In this document: positions 26,589 to 41,781 of the stretch, piece after piece
Layout: each line of letters opens with the position of its first letter
Numbering within the stretch: the stretch's first letter is position 1
DNA from: Tridacna crocea
Taxonomy: Eukaryota; Mollusca; Bivalvia; Cardiida; Cardiidae
Length of the DNA: 64,000 nucleotides
Assembly (NCBI GenBank): GCA_943736015.1
Contig: OX031057.1
Location: 57,680,001-57,744,000, forward strand
Direction of reading: 5' to 3'
Translations under genes and position numbers: made by a program
Notes under the pieces: model-generated
Database searches by the model: none
Seen by the model: only the letters and a program-made list of their open reading frames with translations
What the model was told of the DNA's origin: nothing

Positions 26589-28488
26589 GCAACTCTGATT
26601 GCAGACTACACTTCTCCAGTAAGAGTTACTGTTCCTGACCCCTTTACAGCTTATAGCAAACCACTTCTCATGTTCATTTACCTGGCTATCAGACCACCAA
26701 AACAGTGTAACAGAAGGAAAATTTTCACACATTCAGATTAATGTTTTGAATTTGAAATTTGTGTTTAATGTCTAGAGCTAAGGGAGGTTAAATGAACACA
26801 AAAACAAACGGGGGAATTAAAAAGGTAGTAGTTGCTCAGATTCCAAGCCTGTCCACCAGTAACTAAGACTAAAAGCATTTTGGGACCTGCCATCTGACCC
26901 ACTGAGCCAGAGAAGCAGTTGATTTCAACCCAGAAAATTGACCTACTTATATTTAGCCCCCCCTCCCCCCCCCCTTTTGTTCCAAAACATAGAAGTAGTT
27001 CCATTTGAAAGTTAGATCAATGCCCATATGAAATTTTGATATCAAGCATATTTGTCACTCTGTTTCTTTCAGACAAAAATGGAAGGCTATGTTTAAAAGG
27101 TGTTTCTGGTGTTGGTATGATCGTATCTTGAAAATGAGAGCATGAATGTGTTATTTCTTTAGGAACTACTTTGCTTTTCATTGACCTAATTACGCATAAC
27201 GGTCTGCTAGGAGTAAAAACCTGGTTTTAAATTAACTTTGCCAGTGTATTTTAAGGCTTATATGTAATTCTTTTGAGAATGGCTGGCATGCAAAATCAAC
27301 ATGTATGCCAAAATAACACTGACACTGGCATTTCTTTGAGTAAAATGGGTGACAGAAGGTCGGGTTCTAAACCGATCGACCCGCACCCCCCACCCACCTG
27401 AGTTATTTATATCGATATGAAGGGTCTGTCTATTGTTCAGATCAGCTTCCTTGTCTCACACCCAACACTTTGGATGTATTGAGATGATCAAAGAAAACAT
27501 GATGAAGAATCATGCCTAGCCTAATTAAATAAACCAGAGACCCCACTTATTTCAAAAGCAACTTGCAGCTGTTGCAAGAAAAAAATGAGCAAAGCAAACT
27601 TTAAGTGCCCTTTTCTCTACATGAAGTTGTTTAAAACAGCAAGAAAAATACTTTGGGGTTGTACTGATGGCATGTTTTGACAGGAAAGATGTTGCAGAAA
27701 ACAGATAAATCACTAATTAATAGATCTAGATAAAAAGAACATGAATAATAAAGAAAGAAAATCATGAGTTTTCTTAAGTGCAGGATGGGGGAAAAATTGC
27801 TCAGTGTTGCTTTAAGATAGCCTCATATGTTTAAAGGAGTTGTCAATTAATTTTGCTTGGTAAAGTGGAAAACCAAAAAAAGGGCTCGTTACGTTGCACT
27901 TTGCCAGGCTAAAGCGGGCAAAATGTTGCGAATTTACATTTTGTCTTTTCGTGCCCCAACGACATACAGTCAGAAAGCACGCAATGACTAAATGTAGAGT
28001 AGAAACTGTGATAATTTTGAAAAATGACCCTGTGATCTATGGCACTTACGCAGACATGAAAACATGAATTCAACAAGAGGCACTAATAATGCTGTTTTTC
28101 TTGATTACTTGGTGGGAAAAAAACACTGGAAAATACATGTATACTCTCCTGATTGAATTGTCTCTATTTCGGAATGACAAAATTAGTCACACAAACGACC
28201 GAAGCGAGAAAGTGAATGCGAAACCCAGATTTACGCTTAACTGCATGTACCAAAATGCCATATATCACTGGGTCTTCATCACAATCCATTTCCGAGCCTA
28301 TCATTGTTTTCCCGTTTAAGCGGTTGAAGCATGTCATCGCGAGCAGAAGTATTATCATGTCGGTTCGGGATATCTTCCCAGCCAATGCTTGGTAAGCCGT
28401 ATGCGTTGGGGTAAGACAAAGAAGCCAATGAATATAAATCAAAGTAGACAAGTAGAGATACTGTGTTATGAGATGGGAAATAACCCTT
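26589..28488. repeat. Satellite unit 15 (1,900 bp), the most divergent copy
   Basis: The only unit with seven C before the T in the C-run (7+10). A-run 7 instead of 8. C at offset 1233. It also has two private changes: G-to-A in the CpG of GCAGACGTG (near 28,056) and T-to-C in TATATCATTGG (near 28,268). Confidence 0.95.
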
Positions 28489-30388
28489 GCAACTCTGATT
28501 GCAGACTACACTTCTCCAGTAAGAGTTACTGTTCCTGACCCCTTTAACAGCTTATAGCAAACCACTTCTCATGTTCATTTACCTGGCTATCAGACCACCA
28601 AAACAGTGTAACAGAAGGAAAATTTTCACACATTCAGATTAATGTTTTGAATTTGAAATTTGTGTTTAATGTCTAGAGCTAAGGGAGGTTAAATGAACAC
28701 AAAAACAAACGGGGGAATTAAAAAGGTAGTAGTTGCTCAGATTCCAAGCCTGTCCACCAGTAACTAAGACTAAAAGCATTTTGGGACCTGCCATCTGACC
28801 CACTGAGCCAGAGAAGCAGTTGATTTCAACCCAGAAAATTGACCTACTTATATTTAGCCCCCCTCCCCCCCCCTTTTGTTCCAAAACATAGAAGTAGTTC
28901 CACTTGAAAGTTAGATCAATGCCCATATGAAATTTTGATATCAAGCATATTTGTCACTCTGTTTCTTTCAGACAAAAATGGAAGGCTATGTTTAAAAGGT
29001 GTTTCTGGTGTTGGTATGATCGTATCTTGAAAATGAGAGCATGAATGTGTTATTTCTTTAGGAACTACTTTGCTTTTCATTGACCTAATTACGCATAACG
29101 GTCTGCTAGGAGTAAAAACCTGGTTTTAAATTAACTTTGCCAGTGTATTTTAAGGCTTATATGTAATTCTTTTGAGAATGGCTGGCATGCAAAATCAACA
29201 TGTATGCCAAAATAACACTGACACTGGCATTTCTTTGAGTAAAATGGGTGACAGAAGGTCGGGTTCTAAACCGATCGACCCGCACCCCCCACCCACCTGA
29301 GTTATTTATATCGATATGAAGGGTCTGTCTATTGTTCAGATCAGCTTCCTTGTCTCACACCCAACACTTTGGATGTATTGAGATGATCAAAGAAAACATG
29401 ATGAAGAATCATGCCTAGCCTAATTAAATAAACCAGAGACCCCACTTATTTCAAAAGCAACTTGCAGCTGTTGCAAGAAAAAAATGAGCAAAGCAAACTT
29501 TAAGTGCCCTTTTCTCTACATGAAGTTGTTTAAAACAGCAAGAAAAATACTTTGGGGTTGTACTGATGGCATGTTTTGACAGGAAAGATGTTGCAGAAAA
29601 CAGATAAATCACTAATTAATAGATCTAGATAAAAAGAACATGAATAATAAAGAAAGAAAATCATGAGTTTTCTTAAGTGCAGGATGGGGGAAAAATTGCT
29701 CAGTGTTGCTTTAAGATAGCCTCATATGTTTAAAGGAGTTGTCAATTAATTTTGCTTGGTAAAGTGGAAAACCAAAAAAAGGGCTCGTTACGTTGCACTT
29801 TGCCAGGCTAAAGCGGGCAAAATGTTGCGAATTTACATTTTGTCTTTTCGTGCCCCAACGACATACAGTCAGAAAGCACGCAATGACTAAATGTAGAGTA
29901 GAAACTGTGATAATTTTGAAAAATGACCCTGTGATCTATGGCACTTACGCAGACGTGAAAACATGAATTCAACAAGAGGCACTAATAATGCTGTTTTTCT
30001 TGATTACTTGGTGGGAAAAAAAACACTGGAAAATACATGTATACTCTCCTGATTGAATTGTCTCTATTTCGGAATGACAAAATTAGTCACACAAACGACC
30101 GAAGCGAGAAAGTGAATGCGAAACCCAGATTTACGCTTAACTGCATGTACCAAAATGCCATATATCATTGGGTCTTCATCACAATCCATTTCCGAGCCTA
30201 TCATTGTTTTCCCGTTTAAGCGGTTGAAGCATGTCATCGCGAGCAGAAGTATTATCATGTCGGTTCGGGATATCTTCCCAGCCAATGCTTGGTAAGCCGT
30301 ATGCGTTGGGGTAAGACAAAGAAGCCAATGAATATAAATCAAAGTAGACAAGTAGAGATACTGTGTTATGAGATGGGAAATAACCCTT
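28489..30388. repeat. Satellite unit 16 (1,900 bp)
   Basis: C-run 6+9 plus the A insertion; C at offset 413 and C at offset 1233. This three-marker haplotype recurs in units 31 and 33. Confidence 0.95.
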
Positions 30389-32287
30389 GCAACTCTGATT
30401 GCAGACTACACTTCTCCAGTAAGAGTTACTGTTCCTGACCCCTTTACAGCTTATAGCAAACCACTTCTCATGTTCATTTACCTGGCTATCAGACCACCAA
30501 AACAGTGTAACAGAAGGAAAATTTTCACACATTCAGATTAATGTTTTGAATTTGAAATTTGTGTTTAATGTCTAGAGCTAAGGGAGGTTAAATGAACACA
30601 AAAACAAACGGGGGAATTAAAAAGGTAGTAGTTGCTCAGATTCCAAGCCTGTCCACCAGTAACTAAGACTAAAAGCATTTTGGGACCTGCCATCTGACCC
30701 ACTGAGCCAGAGAAGCAGTTGATTTCAACCCAGAAAATTGACCTACTTATATTTAGCCCCCCTCCCCCCCCCTTTTGTTCCAAAACATAGAAGTAGTTCC
30801 ATTTGAAAGTTAGATCAATGCCCATATGAAATTTTGATATCAAGCATATTTGTCACTCTGTTTCTTTCAGACAAAAATGGAAGGCTATGTTTAAAAGGTG
30901 TTTCTGGTGTTGGTATGATCGTATCTTGAAAATGAGAGCATGAATGTGTTATTTCTTTAGGAACTACTTTGCTTTTCATTGACCTAATTACGCATAACGG
31001 TCTGCTAGGAGTAAAAACCTGGTTTTAAATTAACTTTGCCAGTGTATTTTAAGGCTTATATGTAATTCTTTTGAGAATGGCTGGCATGCAAAATCAACAT
31101 GTATGCCAAAATAACACTGACACTGGCATTTCTTTGAGTAAAATGGGTGACAGAAGGTCGGGTTCTAAACCGATCGACCCGCACCCCCCACCCACCTGAG
31201 TTATTTATATCGATATGAAGGGTCTGTCTATTGTTCAGATCAGCTTCCTTGTCTCACACCCAACACTTTGGATGTATTGAGATGATCAAAGAAAACATGA
31301 TGAAGAATCATGCCTAGCCTAATTAAATAAACCAGAGACCCCACTTATTTCAAAAGCAACTTGCAGCTGTTGCAAGAAAAAAATGAGCAAAGCAAACTTT
31401 AAGTGCCCTTTTCTCTACATGAAGTTGTTTAAAACAGCAAGAAAAATACTTTGGGGTTGTACTGATGGCATGTTTTGACAGGAAAGATGTTGCAGAAAAC
31501 AGATAAATCACTAATTAATAGATCTAGATAAAAAGAACATGAATAATAAAGAAAGAAAATCATGAGTTTTCTTAAGTGCAGGATGGGGGAAAAATTGCTC
31601 AGTGTTGCTTTAAGATAGCCTGATATGTTTAAAGGAGTTGTCAATTAATTTTGCTTGGTAAAGTGGAAAACCAAAAAAAGGGCTCGTTACGTTGCACTTT
31701 GCCAGGCTAAAGCGGGCAAAATGTTGCGAATTTACATTTTGTCTTTTCGTGCCCCAACGACATACAGTCAGAAAGCACGCAATGACTAAATGTAGAGTAG
31801 AAACTGTGATAATTTTGAAAAATGACCCTGTGATCTATGGCACTTACGCAGACGTGAAAACATGAATTCAACAAGAGGCACTAATAATGCTGTTTTTCTT
31901 GATTACTTGGTGGGAAAAAAAACACTGGAAAATACATGTATACTCTCCTGATTGAATTGTCTCTATTTCGGAATGACAAAATTAGTCACACAAACGACCG
32001 AAGCGAGAAAGTGAATGCGAAACCCAGATTTACGCTTAACTGCATGTACCAAAATGCCATATATCATTGGGTCTTCATCACAATCCATTTCCGAGCCTAT
32101 CATTGTTTTCCCGTTTAAGTGGTTGAAGCATGTCATCGCGAGCAGAAGTATTATCATGTCGGTTCGGGATATCTTCCCAGCCAATGCTTGGTAAGCCGTA
32201 TGCGTTGGGGTAAGACAAAGAAGCCAATGAATATAAATCAAAGTAGACAAGTAGAGATACTGTGTTATGAGATGGGAAATAACCCTT
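30389..32287. repeat. Satellite unit 17 (1,899 bp)
   Basis: C-run 6+9. T at offset 1731 (base 32,120), shared only with units 19 and 22. The change creates an ATG-free GTG codon after a stop on the + strand and an Arg-to-His change on the - frame, with no evident coding consequence. Confidence 0.94.
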
Positions 32288-34188
32288 GCAACTCTGATTG
32301 CAGACTACACTTCTCCAGTAAGAGTTACTGTTCCTGACCCCTTTACAGCTTATAGCAAACCACTTCTCATGTTCATTTACCTGGCTATCAGACCACCAAA
32401 ACAGTGTAACAGAAGGAAAATTTTCACACATTCAGATTAATGTTTTGAATTTGAAATTTGTGTTTAATGTCTAGAGCTAAGGGAGGTTAAATGAACACAA
32501 AAACAAACGGGGGAATTAAAAAGGTAGTAGTTGCTCAGATTCCAAGCCTGTCCACCAGTAACTAAGACTAAAAGCATTTTGGGACCTGCCATCTGACCCA
32601 CTGAGCCAGAGAAGCAGTTGATTTCAACCCAGAAAATTGACCTACTTATATTTAGCCCCCCTCCCCCCCCCCCTTTTGTTCCAAAACATAGAAGTAGTTC
32701 CATTTGAAAGTTAGATCAATGCCCATATGAAATTTTGATATCAAGCATATTTGTCACTCTGTTTCTTTCAGACAAAAATGGAAGGCTATGTTTAAAAGGT
32801 GTTTCTGGTGTTGGTATGATCGTATCTTGAAAATGAGAGCATGAATGTGTTATTTCTTTAGGAACTACTTTGCTTTTCATTGACCTAATTACGCATAACG
32901 GTCTGCTAGGAGTAAAAACCTGGTTTTAAATTAACTTTGCCAGTGTATTTTAAGGCTTATATGTAATTCTTTTGAGAATGGCTGGCATGCAAAATCAACA
33001 TGTATGCCAAAATAACACTGACACTGGCATTTCTTTGAGTAAAATGGGTGACAGAAGGTCGGGTTCTAAACCGATCGACCCGCACCCCCCACCCACCTGA
33101 GTTATTTATATCGATATGAAGGGTCTGTCTATTGTTCAGATCAGCTTCCTTGTCTCACACCCAACACTTTGGATGTATTGAGATGATCAAAGAAAACATG
33201 ATGAAGAATCATGCCTAGCCTAATTAAATAAACCAGAGACCCCACTTATTTCAAAAGCAACTTGCAGCTGTTGCAAGAAAAAAATGAGCAAAGCAAACTT
33301 TAAGTGCCCTTTTCTCTACATGAAGTTGTTTAAAACAGCAAGAAAAATACTTTGGGGTTGTACTGATGGCATGTTTTGACAGGAAAGATGTTGCAGAAAA
33401 CAGATAAATCACTAATTAATAGATCTAGATAAAAAGAACATGAATAATAAAGAAAGAAAATCATGAGTTTTCTTAAGTGCAGGATGGGGGAAAAATTGCT
33501 CAGTGTTGCTTTAAGATAGCCTGATATGTTTAAAGGAGTTGTCAATTAATTTTGCTTGGTAAAGTGGAAAACCAAAAAAAGGGCTCGTTACGTTGCACTT
33601 TGCCAGGCTAAAGCGGGCAAAATGTTGCGAATTTACATTTTGTCTTTTCGTGCCCCAACGACATACAGTCAGAAAGCACGCAATGACTAAATGTAGAGTA
33701 GAAACTGTGATAATTTTGAAAAATGACCCTGTGATCTATGGCACTTACGCAGACGTGAAAACATGAATTCAACAAGAGGCACTAATAATGCTGTTTTTCT
33801 TGATTACTTGGTGGGAAAAAAAACACTGGAAAATACATGTATACTCTCCTGATTGAATTGTCTCTATTTCGGAATGACAAAATTAGTCACACAAACGACC
33901 GAAGCGAGAAAGTGAATGCGAAACCCAGATTTACGCTTAACTGCATGTACCAAAATGCCATATATCATTGGGTCTTCATCACAATCCATTTCCGAGCCTA
34001 TCATTGTTTTCCCGTTTAAGCGGTTGAAGCATGTCATCGCGAGCAGAAGTATTATCATGTCGGTTCGGGATATCTTCCCAGCCAATGCTTGGTAAGCCGT
34101 ATGCGTTGGGGTAAGACAAAGAAGCCAATGAATATAAATCAAAGTAGACAAGTAGAGATACTGTGTTATGAGATGGGAAATAACCCTT
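32288..34188. repeat. Satellite unit 18 (1,901 bp)
   Basis: C-run 6+11, otherwise majority. A C11 unit directly after an offset-1731-T unit recurs as 22-23. Confidence 0.95.
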
Positions 34189-36086
34189 GCAACTCTGATT
34201 GCAGACTACACTTCTCCAGTAAGAGTTACTGTTCCTGACCCCTTTACAGCTTATAGCAAACCACTTCTCATGTTCATTTACCTGGCTATCAGACCACCAA
34301 AACAGTGTAACAGAAGGAAAATTTTCACACATTCAGATTAATGTTTTGAATTTGAAATTTGTGTTTAATGTCTAGAGCTAAGGGAGGTTAAATGAACACA
34401 AAAACAAACGGGGGAATTAAAAAGGTAGTAGTTGCTCAGATTCCAAGCCTGTCCACCAGTAACTAAGACTAAAAGCATTTTGGGACCTGCCATCTGACCC
34501 ACTGAGCCAGAGAAGCAGTTGATTTCAACCCAGAAAATTGACCTACTTATATTTAGCCCCCCTCCCCCCCCTTTTGTTCCAAAACATAGAAGTAGTTCCA
34601 TTTGAAAGTTAGATCAATGCCCATATGAAATTTTGATATCAAGCATATTTGTCACTCTGTTTCTTTCAGACAAAAATGGAAGGCTATGTTTAAAAGGTGT
34701 TTCTGGTGTTGGTATGATCGTATCTTGAAAATGAGAGCATGAATGTGTTATTTCTTTAGGAACTACTTTGCTTTTCATTGACCTGATTACGCATAACGGT
34801 CTGCTAGGAGTAAAAACCTGGTTTTAAATTAACTTTGCCAGTGTATTTTAAGGCTTATATGTAATTCTTTTGAGAATGGCTGGCATGCAAAATCAACATG
34901 TATGCCAAAATAACACTGACACTGGCATTTCTTTGAGTAAAATGGGTGACAGAAGGTCGGGTTCTAAACCGATCGACCCGCACCCCCCACCCACCTGAGT
35001 TATTTATATCGATATGAAGGGTCTGTCTATTGTTCAGATCAGCTTCCTTGTCTCACACCCAACACTTTGGATGTATTGAGATGATCAAAGAAAACATGAT
35101 GAAGAATCATGCCTAGCCTAATTAAATAAACCAGAGACCCCACTTATTTCAAAAGCAACTTGCAGCTGTTGCAAGAAAAAAATGAGCAAAGCAAACTTTA
35201 AGTGCCCTTTTCTCTACATGAAGTTGTTTAAAACAGCAAGAAAAATACTTTGGGGTTGTACTGATGGCATGTTTTGACAGGAAAGATGTTGCAGAAAACA
35301 GATAAATCACTAATTAATAGATCTAGATAAAAAGAACATGAATAATAAAGAAAGAAAATCATGAGTTTTCTTAAGTGCAGGATGGGGGAAAAATTGCTCA
35401 GTGTTGCTTTAAGATAGCCTGATATGTTTAAAGGAGTTGTCAATTAATTTTGCTTGGTAAAGTGGAAAACCAAAAAAAGGGCTCGTTACGTTGCACTTTG
35501 CCAGGCTAAAGCGGGCAAAATGTTGCGAATTTACATTTTGTCTTTTCGTGCCCCAACGACATACAGTCAGAAAGCACGCAATGACTAAATGTAGAGTAGA
35601 AACTGTGATAATTTTGAAAAATGACCCTGTGATCTATGGCACTTACGCAGACGTGAAAACATGAATTCAACAAGAGGCACTAATAATGCTGTTTTTCTTG
35701 ATTACTTGGTGGGAAAAAAAACACTGGAAAATACATGTATACTCTCCTGATTGAATTGTCTCTATTTCGGAATGACAAAATTAGTCACACAAACGACCGA
35801 AGCGAGAAAGTGAATGCGAAACCCAGATTTACGCTTAACTGCATGTACCAAAATGCCATATATCATTGGGTCTTCATCACAATCCATTTCCGAGCCTATC
35901 ATTGTTTTCCCGTTTAAGTGGTTGAAGCATGTCATCGCGAGCAGAAGTATTATCATGTCGGTTCGGGATATCTTCCCAGCCAATGCTTGGTAAGCCGTAT
36001 GCGTTGGGGTAAGACAAAGAAGCCAATGAATATAAATCAAAGTAGACAAGTAGAGATACTGTGTTATGAGATGGGAAATAACCCTT
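34189..36086. repeat. Satellite unit 19 (1,898 bp)
   Basis: C-run 6+8; T at offset 1731. Private A-to-G change in CCTAATTACG (base 34,785). Confidence 0.95.
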
Positions 36087-37985
36087 GCAACTCTGATTGC
36101 AGACTACACTTCTCCAGTAAGAGTTACTGTTCCTGACCCCTTTACAGCTTATAGCAAACCACTTCTCATGTTCATTTACCTGGCTATCAGACCACCAAAA
36201 CAGTGTAACAGAAGGAAAATTTTCACACATTCAGATTAATGTTTTGAATTTGAAATTTGTGTTTAATGTCTAGAGCTAAGGGAGGTTAAATGAACACAAA
36301 AACAAACGGGGGAATTAAAAAGGTAGTAGTTGCTCAGATTCCAAGCCTGTCCACCAGTAACTAAGACTAAAAGCATTTTGGGACCTGCCATCTGACCCAC
36401 TGAGCCAGAGAAGCAGTTGATTTCAACCCAGAAAATTGACCTACTTATATTTAGCCCCCCTCCCCCCCCCTTTTGTTCCAAAACATAGAAGTAGTTCCAT
36501 TTGAAAGTTAGATCAATGCCCATATGAAATTTTGATATCAAGCATATTTGTCACTCTGTTTCTTTCAGACAAAAATGGAAGGCTATGTTTAAAAGGTGTT
36601 TCTGGTGTTGGTATGATCGTATCTTGAAAATGAGAGCATGAATGTGTTATTTCTTTAGGAACTACTTTGCTTTTCATTGACCTAATTACGCATAACGGTC
36701 TGCTAGGAGTAAAAACCTGGTTTTAAATTAACTTTGCCAGTGTATTTTAAGGCTTATATGTAATTCTTTTGAGAATGGCTGGCATGCAAAATCAACATGT
36801 ATGCCAAAATAACACTGACACTGGCATTTCTTTGAGTAAAATGGGTGACAGAAGGTCGGGTTCTAAACCGATCGACCCGCACCCCCCACCCACCTGAGTT
36901 ATTTATATCGATATGAAGGGTCTGTCTATTGTTCAGATCAGCTTCCTTGTCTCACACCCAACACTTTGGATGTATTGAGATGATCAAAGAAAACATGATG
37001 AAGAATCATGCCTAGCCTAATTAAATAAACCAGAGACCCCACTTATTTCAAAAGCAACTTGCAGCTGTTGCAAGAAAAAAATGAGCAAAGCAAACTTTAA
37101 GTGCCCTTTTCTCTACATGAAGTTGTTTAAAACAGCAAGAAAAATACTTTGGGGTTGTACTGATGGCATGTTTTGACAGGAAAGATGTTGCAGAAAACAG
37201 ATAAATCACTAATTAATAGATCTAGATAAAAAGAACATGAATAATAAAGAAAGAAAATCATGAGTTTTCTTAAGTGCAGGATGGGGGAAAAATTGCTCAG
37301 TGTTGCTTTAAGATAGCCTGATATGTTTAAAGGAGTTGTCAATTAATTTTGCTTGGTAAAGTGGAAAACCAAAAAAAGGGCTCGTTACGTTGCACTTTGC
37401 CAGGCTAAAGCGGGCAAAATGTTGCGAATTTACATTTTGTCTTTTCGTGCCCCAACGACATACAGTCAGAAAGCACGCAATGACTAAATGTAGAGTAGAA
37501 ACTGTGATAATTTTGAAAAATGACCCTGTGATCTATGGCACTTACGCAGACGTGAAAACATGAATTCAACAAGAGGCACTAATAATGCTGTTTTTCTTGA
37601 TTACTTGGTGGGAAAAAAAACACTGGAAAATACATGTATACTCTCCTGATTGAATTGTCTCTATTTCGGAATGACAAAATTAGTCACACAAACGACCGAA
37701 GCGAGAAAGTGAATGCGAAACCCAGATTTACGCTTAACTGCATGTACCAAAATGCCATATATCATTGGGTCTTCATCACAATCCATTTCCGAGCCTATCA
37801 TTGTTTTCCCGTTTAAGCGGTTGAAGCATGTCATCGCGAGCAGAAGTATTATCATGTCGGTTCGGGATATCTTCCCAGCCAATGCTTGGTAAGCCGTATG
37901 CGTTGGGGTAAGACAAAGAAGCCAATGAATATAAATCAAAGTAGACAAGTAGAGATACTGTGTTATGAGATGGGAAATAACCCTT
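36087..37985. repeat. Satellite unit 20 (1,899 bp)
   Basis: C-run 6+9. Majority base at all markers. Confidence 0.95.
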
Positions 37986-39883
37986 GCAACTCTGATTGCA
38001 GACTACACTTCTCCAGTAAGAGTTACTGTTCCTGACCCCTTTACAGCTTATAGCAAACCACTTCTCATGTTCATTTACCTGGCTATCAGACCACCAAAAC
38101 AGTGTAACAGAAGGAAAATTTTCACACATTCAGATTAATGTTTTGAATTTGAAATTTGTGTTTAATGTCTAGAGCTAAGGGAGGTTAAATGAACACAAAA
38201 ACAAACGGGGGAATTAAAAAGGTAGTAGTTGCTCAGATTCCAAGCCTGTCCACCAGTAACTAAGACTAAAAGCATTTTGGGACCTGCCATCTGACCCACT
38301 GAGCCAGAGAAGCAGTTGATTTCAACCCAGAAAATTGACCTACTTATATTTAGCCCCCCTCCCCCCCCTTTTGTTCCAAAACATAGAAGTAGTTCCATTT
38401 GAAAGTTAGATCAATGCCCATATGAAATTTTGATATCAAGCATATTTGTCACTCTGTTTCTTTCAGACAAAAATGGAAGGCTATGTTTAAAAGGTGTTTC
38501 TGGTGTTGGTATGATCGTATCTTGAAAATGAGAGCATGAATGTGTTATTTCTTTAGGAACTACTTTGCTTTTCATTGACCTAATTACGCATAACGGTCTG
38601 CTAGGAGTAAAAACCTGGTTTTAAATTAACTTTGCCAGTGTATTTTAAGGCTTATATGTAATTCTTTTGAGAATGGCTGGCATGCAAAATCAACATGTAT
38701 GCCAAAATAACACTGACACTGGCATTTCTTTGAGTAAAATGGGTGACAGAAGGTCGGGTTCTAAACCGATCGACCCGCACCCCCCACCCACCTGAGTTAT
38801 TTATATCGATATGAAGGGTCTGTCTATTGTTCAGATCAGCTTCCTTGTCTCACACCCAACACTTTGGATGTATTGAGATGATCAAAGAAAACATGATGAA
38901 GAATCATGCCTAGCCTAATTAAATAAACCAGAGACCCCACTTATTTCAAAAGCAACTTGCAGCTGTTGCAAGAAAAAAATGAGCAAAGCAAACTTTAAGT
39001 GCCCTTTTCTCTACATGAAGTTGTTTAAAACAGCAAGAAAAATACTTTGGGGTTGTACTGATGGCATGTTTTGACAGGAAAGATGTTGCAGAAAACAGAT
39101 AAATCACTAATTAATAGATCTAGATAAAAAGAACATGAATAATAAAGAAAGAAAATCATGAGTTTTCTTAAGTGCAGGATGGGGGAAAAATTGCTCAGTG
39201 TTGCTTTAAGATAGCCTGATATGTTTAAAGGAGTTGTCAATTAATTTTGCTTGGTAAAGTGGAAAACCAAAAAAAGGGCTCGTTACGTTGCACTTTGCCA
39301 GGCTAAAGCGGGCAAAATGTTGCGAATTTACATTTTGTCTTTTCGTGCCCCAACGACATACAGTCAGAAAGCACGCAATGACTAAATGTAGAGTAGAAAC
39401 TGTGATAATTTTGAAAAATGACCCTGTGATCTATGGCACTTACGCAGACGTGAAAACATGAATTCAACAAGAGGCACTAATAATGCTGTTTTTCTTGATT
39501 ACTTGGTGGGAAAAAAAACACTGGAAAATACATGTATACTCTCCTGATTGAATTGTCTCTATTTCGGAATGACAAAATTAGTCACACAAACGACCGAAGC
39601 GAGAAAGTGAATGCGAAACCCAGATTTACGCTTAACTGCATGTACCAAAATGCCATATATCATTGGGTCTTCATCACAATCCATTTCCGAGCCTATCATT
39701 GTTTTCCCGTTTAAGCGGTTGAAGCATGTCATCGCGAGCAGAAGTATTATCATGTCGGTTCGGGATATCTTCCCAGCCAATGCTTGGTAAGCCGTATGCG
39801 TTGGGGTAAGACAAAGAAGCCAATGAATATAAATCAAAGTAGACAAGTAGAGATACTGTGTTATGAGATGGGAAATAACCCTT
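37986..39883. repeat. Satellite unit 21 (1,898 bp)
   Basis: C-run 6+8. Majority base at all markers. Confidence 0.95.
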
Positions 39884-41781
39884 GCAACTCTGATTGCAGA
39901 CTACACTTCTCCAGTAAGAGTTACTGTTCCTGACCCCTTTACAGCTTATAGCAAACCACTTCTCATGTTCATTTACCTGGCTATCAGACCACCAAAACAG
40001 TGTAACAGAAGGAAAATTTTCACACATTCAGATTAATGTTTTGAATTTGAAATTTGTGTTTAATGTCTAGAGCTAAGGGAGGTTAAATGAACACAAAAAC
40101 AAACGGGGGAATTAAAAAGGTAGTAGTTGCTCAGATTCCAAGCCTGTCCACCAGTAACTAAGACTAAAAGCATTTTGGGACCTGCCATCTGACCCACTGA
40201 GCCAGAGAAGCAGTTGATTTCAACCCAGAAAATTGACCTACTTATATTTAGCCCCCCTCCCCCCCCTTTTGTTCCAAAACATAGAAGTAGTTCCATTTGA
40301 AAGTTAGATCAATGCCCATATGAAATTTTGATATCAAGCATATTTGTCACTCTGTTTCTTTCAGACAAAAATGGAAGGCTATGTTTAAAAGGTGTTTCTG
40401 GTGTTGGTATGATCGTATCTTGAAAATGAGAGCATGAATGTGTTATTTCTTTAGGAACTACTTTGCTTTTCATTGACCTAATTACGCATAACGGTCTGCT
40501 AGGAGTAAAAACCTGGTTTTAAATTAACTTTGCCAGTGTATTTTAAGGCTTATATGTAATTCTTTTGAGAATGGCTGGCATGCAAAATCAACATGTATGC
40601 CAAAATAACACTGACACTGGCATTTCTTTGAGTAAAATGGGTGACAGAAGGTCGGGTTCTAAACCGATCGACCCGCACCCCCCACCCACCTGAGTTATTT
40701 ATATCGATATGAAGGGTCTGTCTATTGTTCAGATCAGCTTCCTTGTCTCACACCCAACACTTTGGATGTATTGAGATGATCAAAGAAAACATGATGAAGA
40801 ATCATGCCTAGCCTAATTAAATAAACCAGAGACCCCACTTATTTCAAAAGCAACTTGCAGCTGTTGCAAGAAAAAAATGAGCAAAGCAAACTTTAAGTGC
40901 CCTTTTCTCTACATGAAGTTGTTTAAAACAGCAAGAAAAATACTTTGGGGTTGTACTGATGGCATGTTTTGACAGGAAAGATGTTGCAGAAAACAGATAA
41001 ATCACTAATTAATAGATCTAGATAAAAAGAACATGAATAATAAAGAAAGAAAATCATGAGTTTTCTTAAGTGCAGGATGGGGGAAAAATTGCTCAGTGTT
41101 GCTTTAAGATAGCCTGATATGTTTAAAGGAGTTGTCAATTAATTTTGCTTGGTAAAGTGGAAAACCAAAAAAAGGGCTCGTTACGTTGCACTTTGCCAGG
41201 CTAAAGCGGGCAAAATGTTGCGAATTTACATTTTGTCTTTTCGTGCCCCAACGACATACAGTCAGAAAGCACGCAATGACTAAATGTAGAGTAGAAACTG
41301 TGATAATTTTGAAAAATGACCCTGTGATCTATGGCACTTACGCAGACGTGAAAACATGAATTCAACAAGAGGCACTAATAATGCTGTTTTTCTTGATTAC
41401 TTGGTGGGAAAAAAAACACTGGAAAATACATGTATACTCTCCTGATTGAATTGTCTCTATTTCGGAATGACAAAATTAGTCACACAAACGACCGAAGCGA
41501 GAAAGTGAATGCGAAACCCAGATTTACGCTTAACTGCATGTACCAAAATGCCATATATCATTGGGTCTTCATCACAATCCATTTCCGAGCCTATCATTGT
41601 TTTCCCGTTTAAGTGGTTGAAGCATGTCATCGCGAGCAGAAGTATTATCATGTCGGTTCGGGATATCTTCCCAGCCAATGCTTGGTAAGCCGTATGCGTT
41701 GGGGTAAGACAAAGAAGCCAATGAATATAAATCAAAGTAGACAAGTAGAGATACTGTGTTATGAGATGGGAAATAACCCTT
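39884..41781. repeat. Satellite unit 22 (1,898 bp)
   Basis: C-run 6+8; T at offset 1731, as in units 17 and 19. Confidence 0.95.

Noticed and set aside
32119-32337. 72-codon + strand frame in units 17, 19 and 22 only
   Set aside because: It appears only because the offset-1731 C-to-T change makes an ATG-like start context in these three units. It is lost in all others and shows no protein family.
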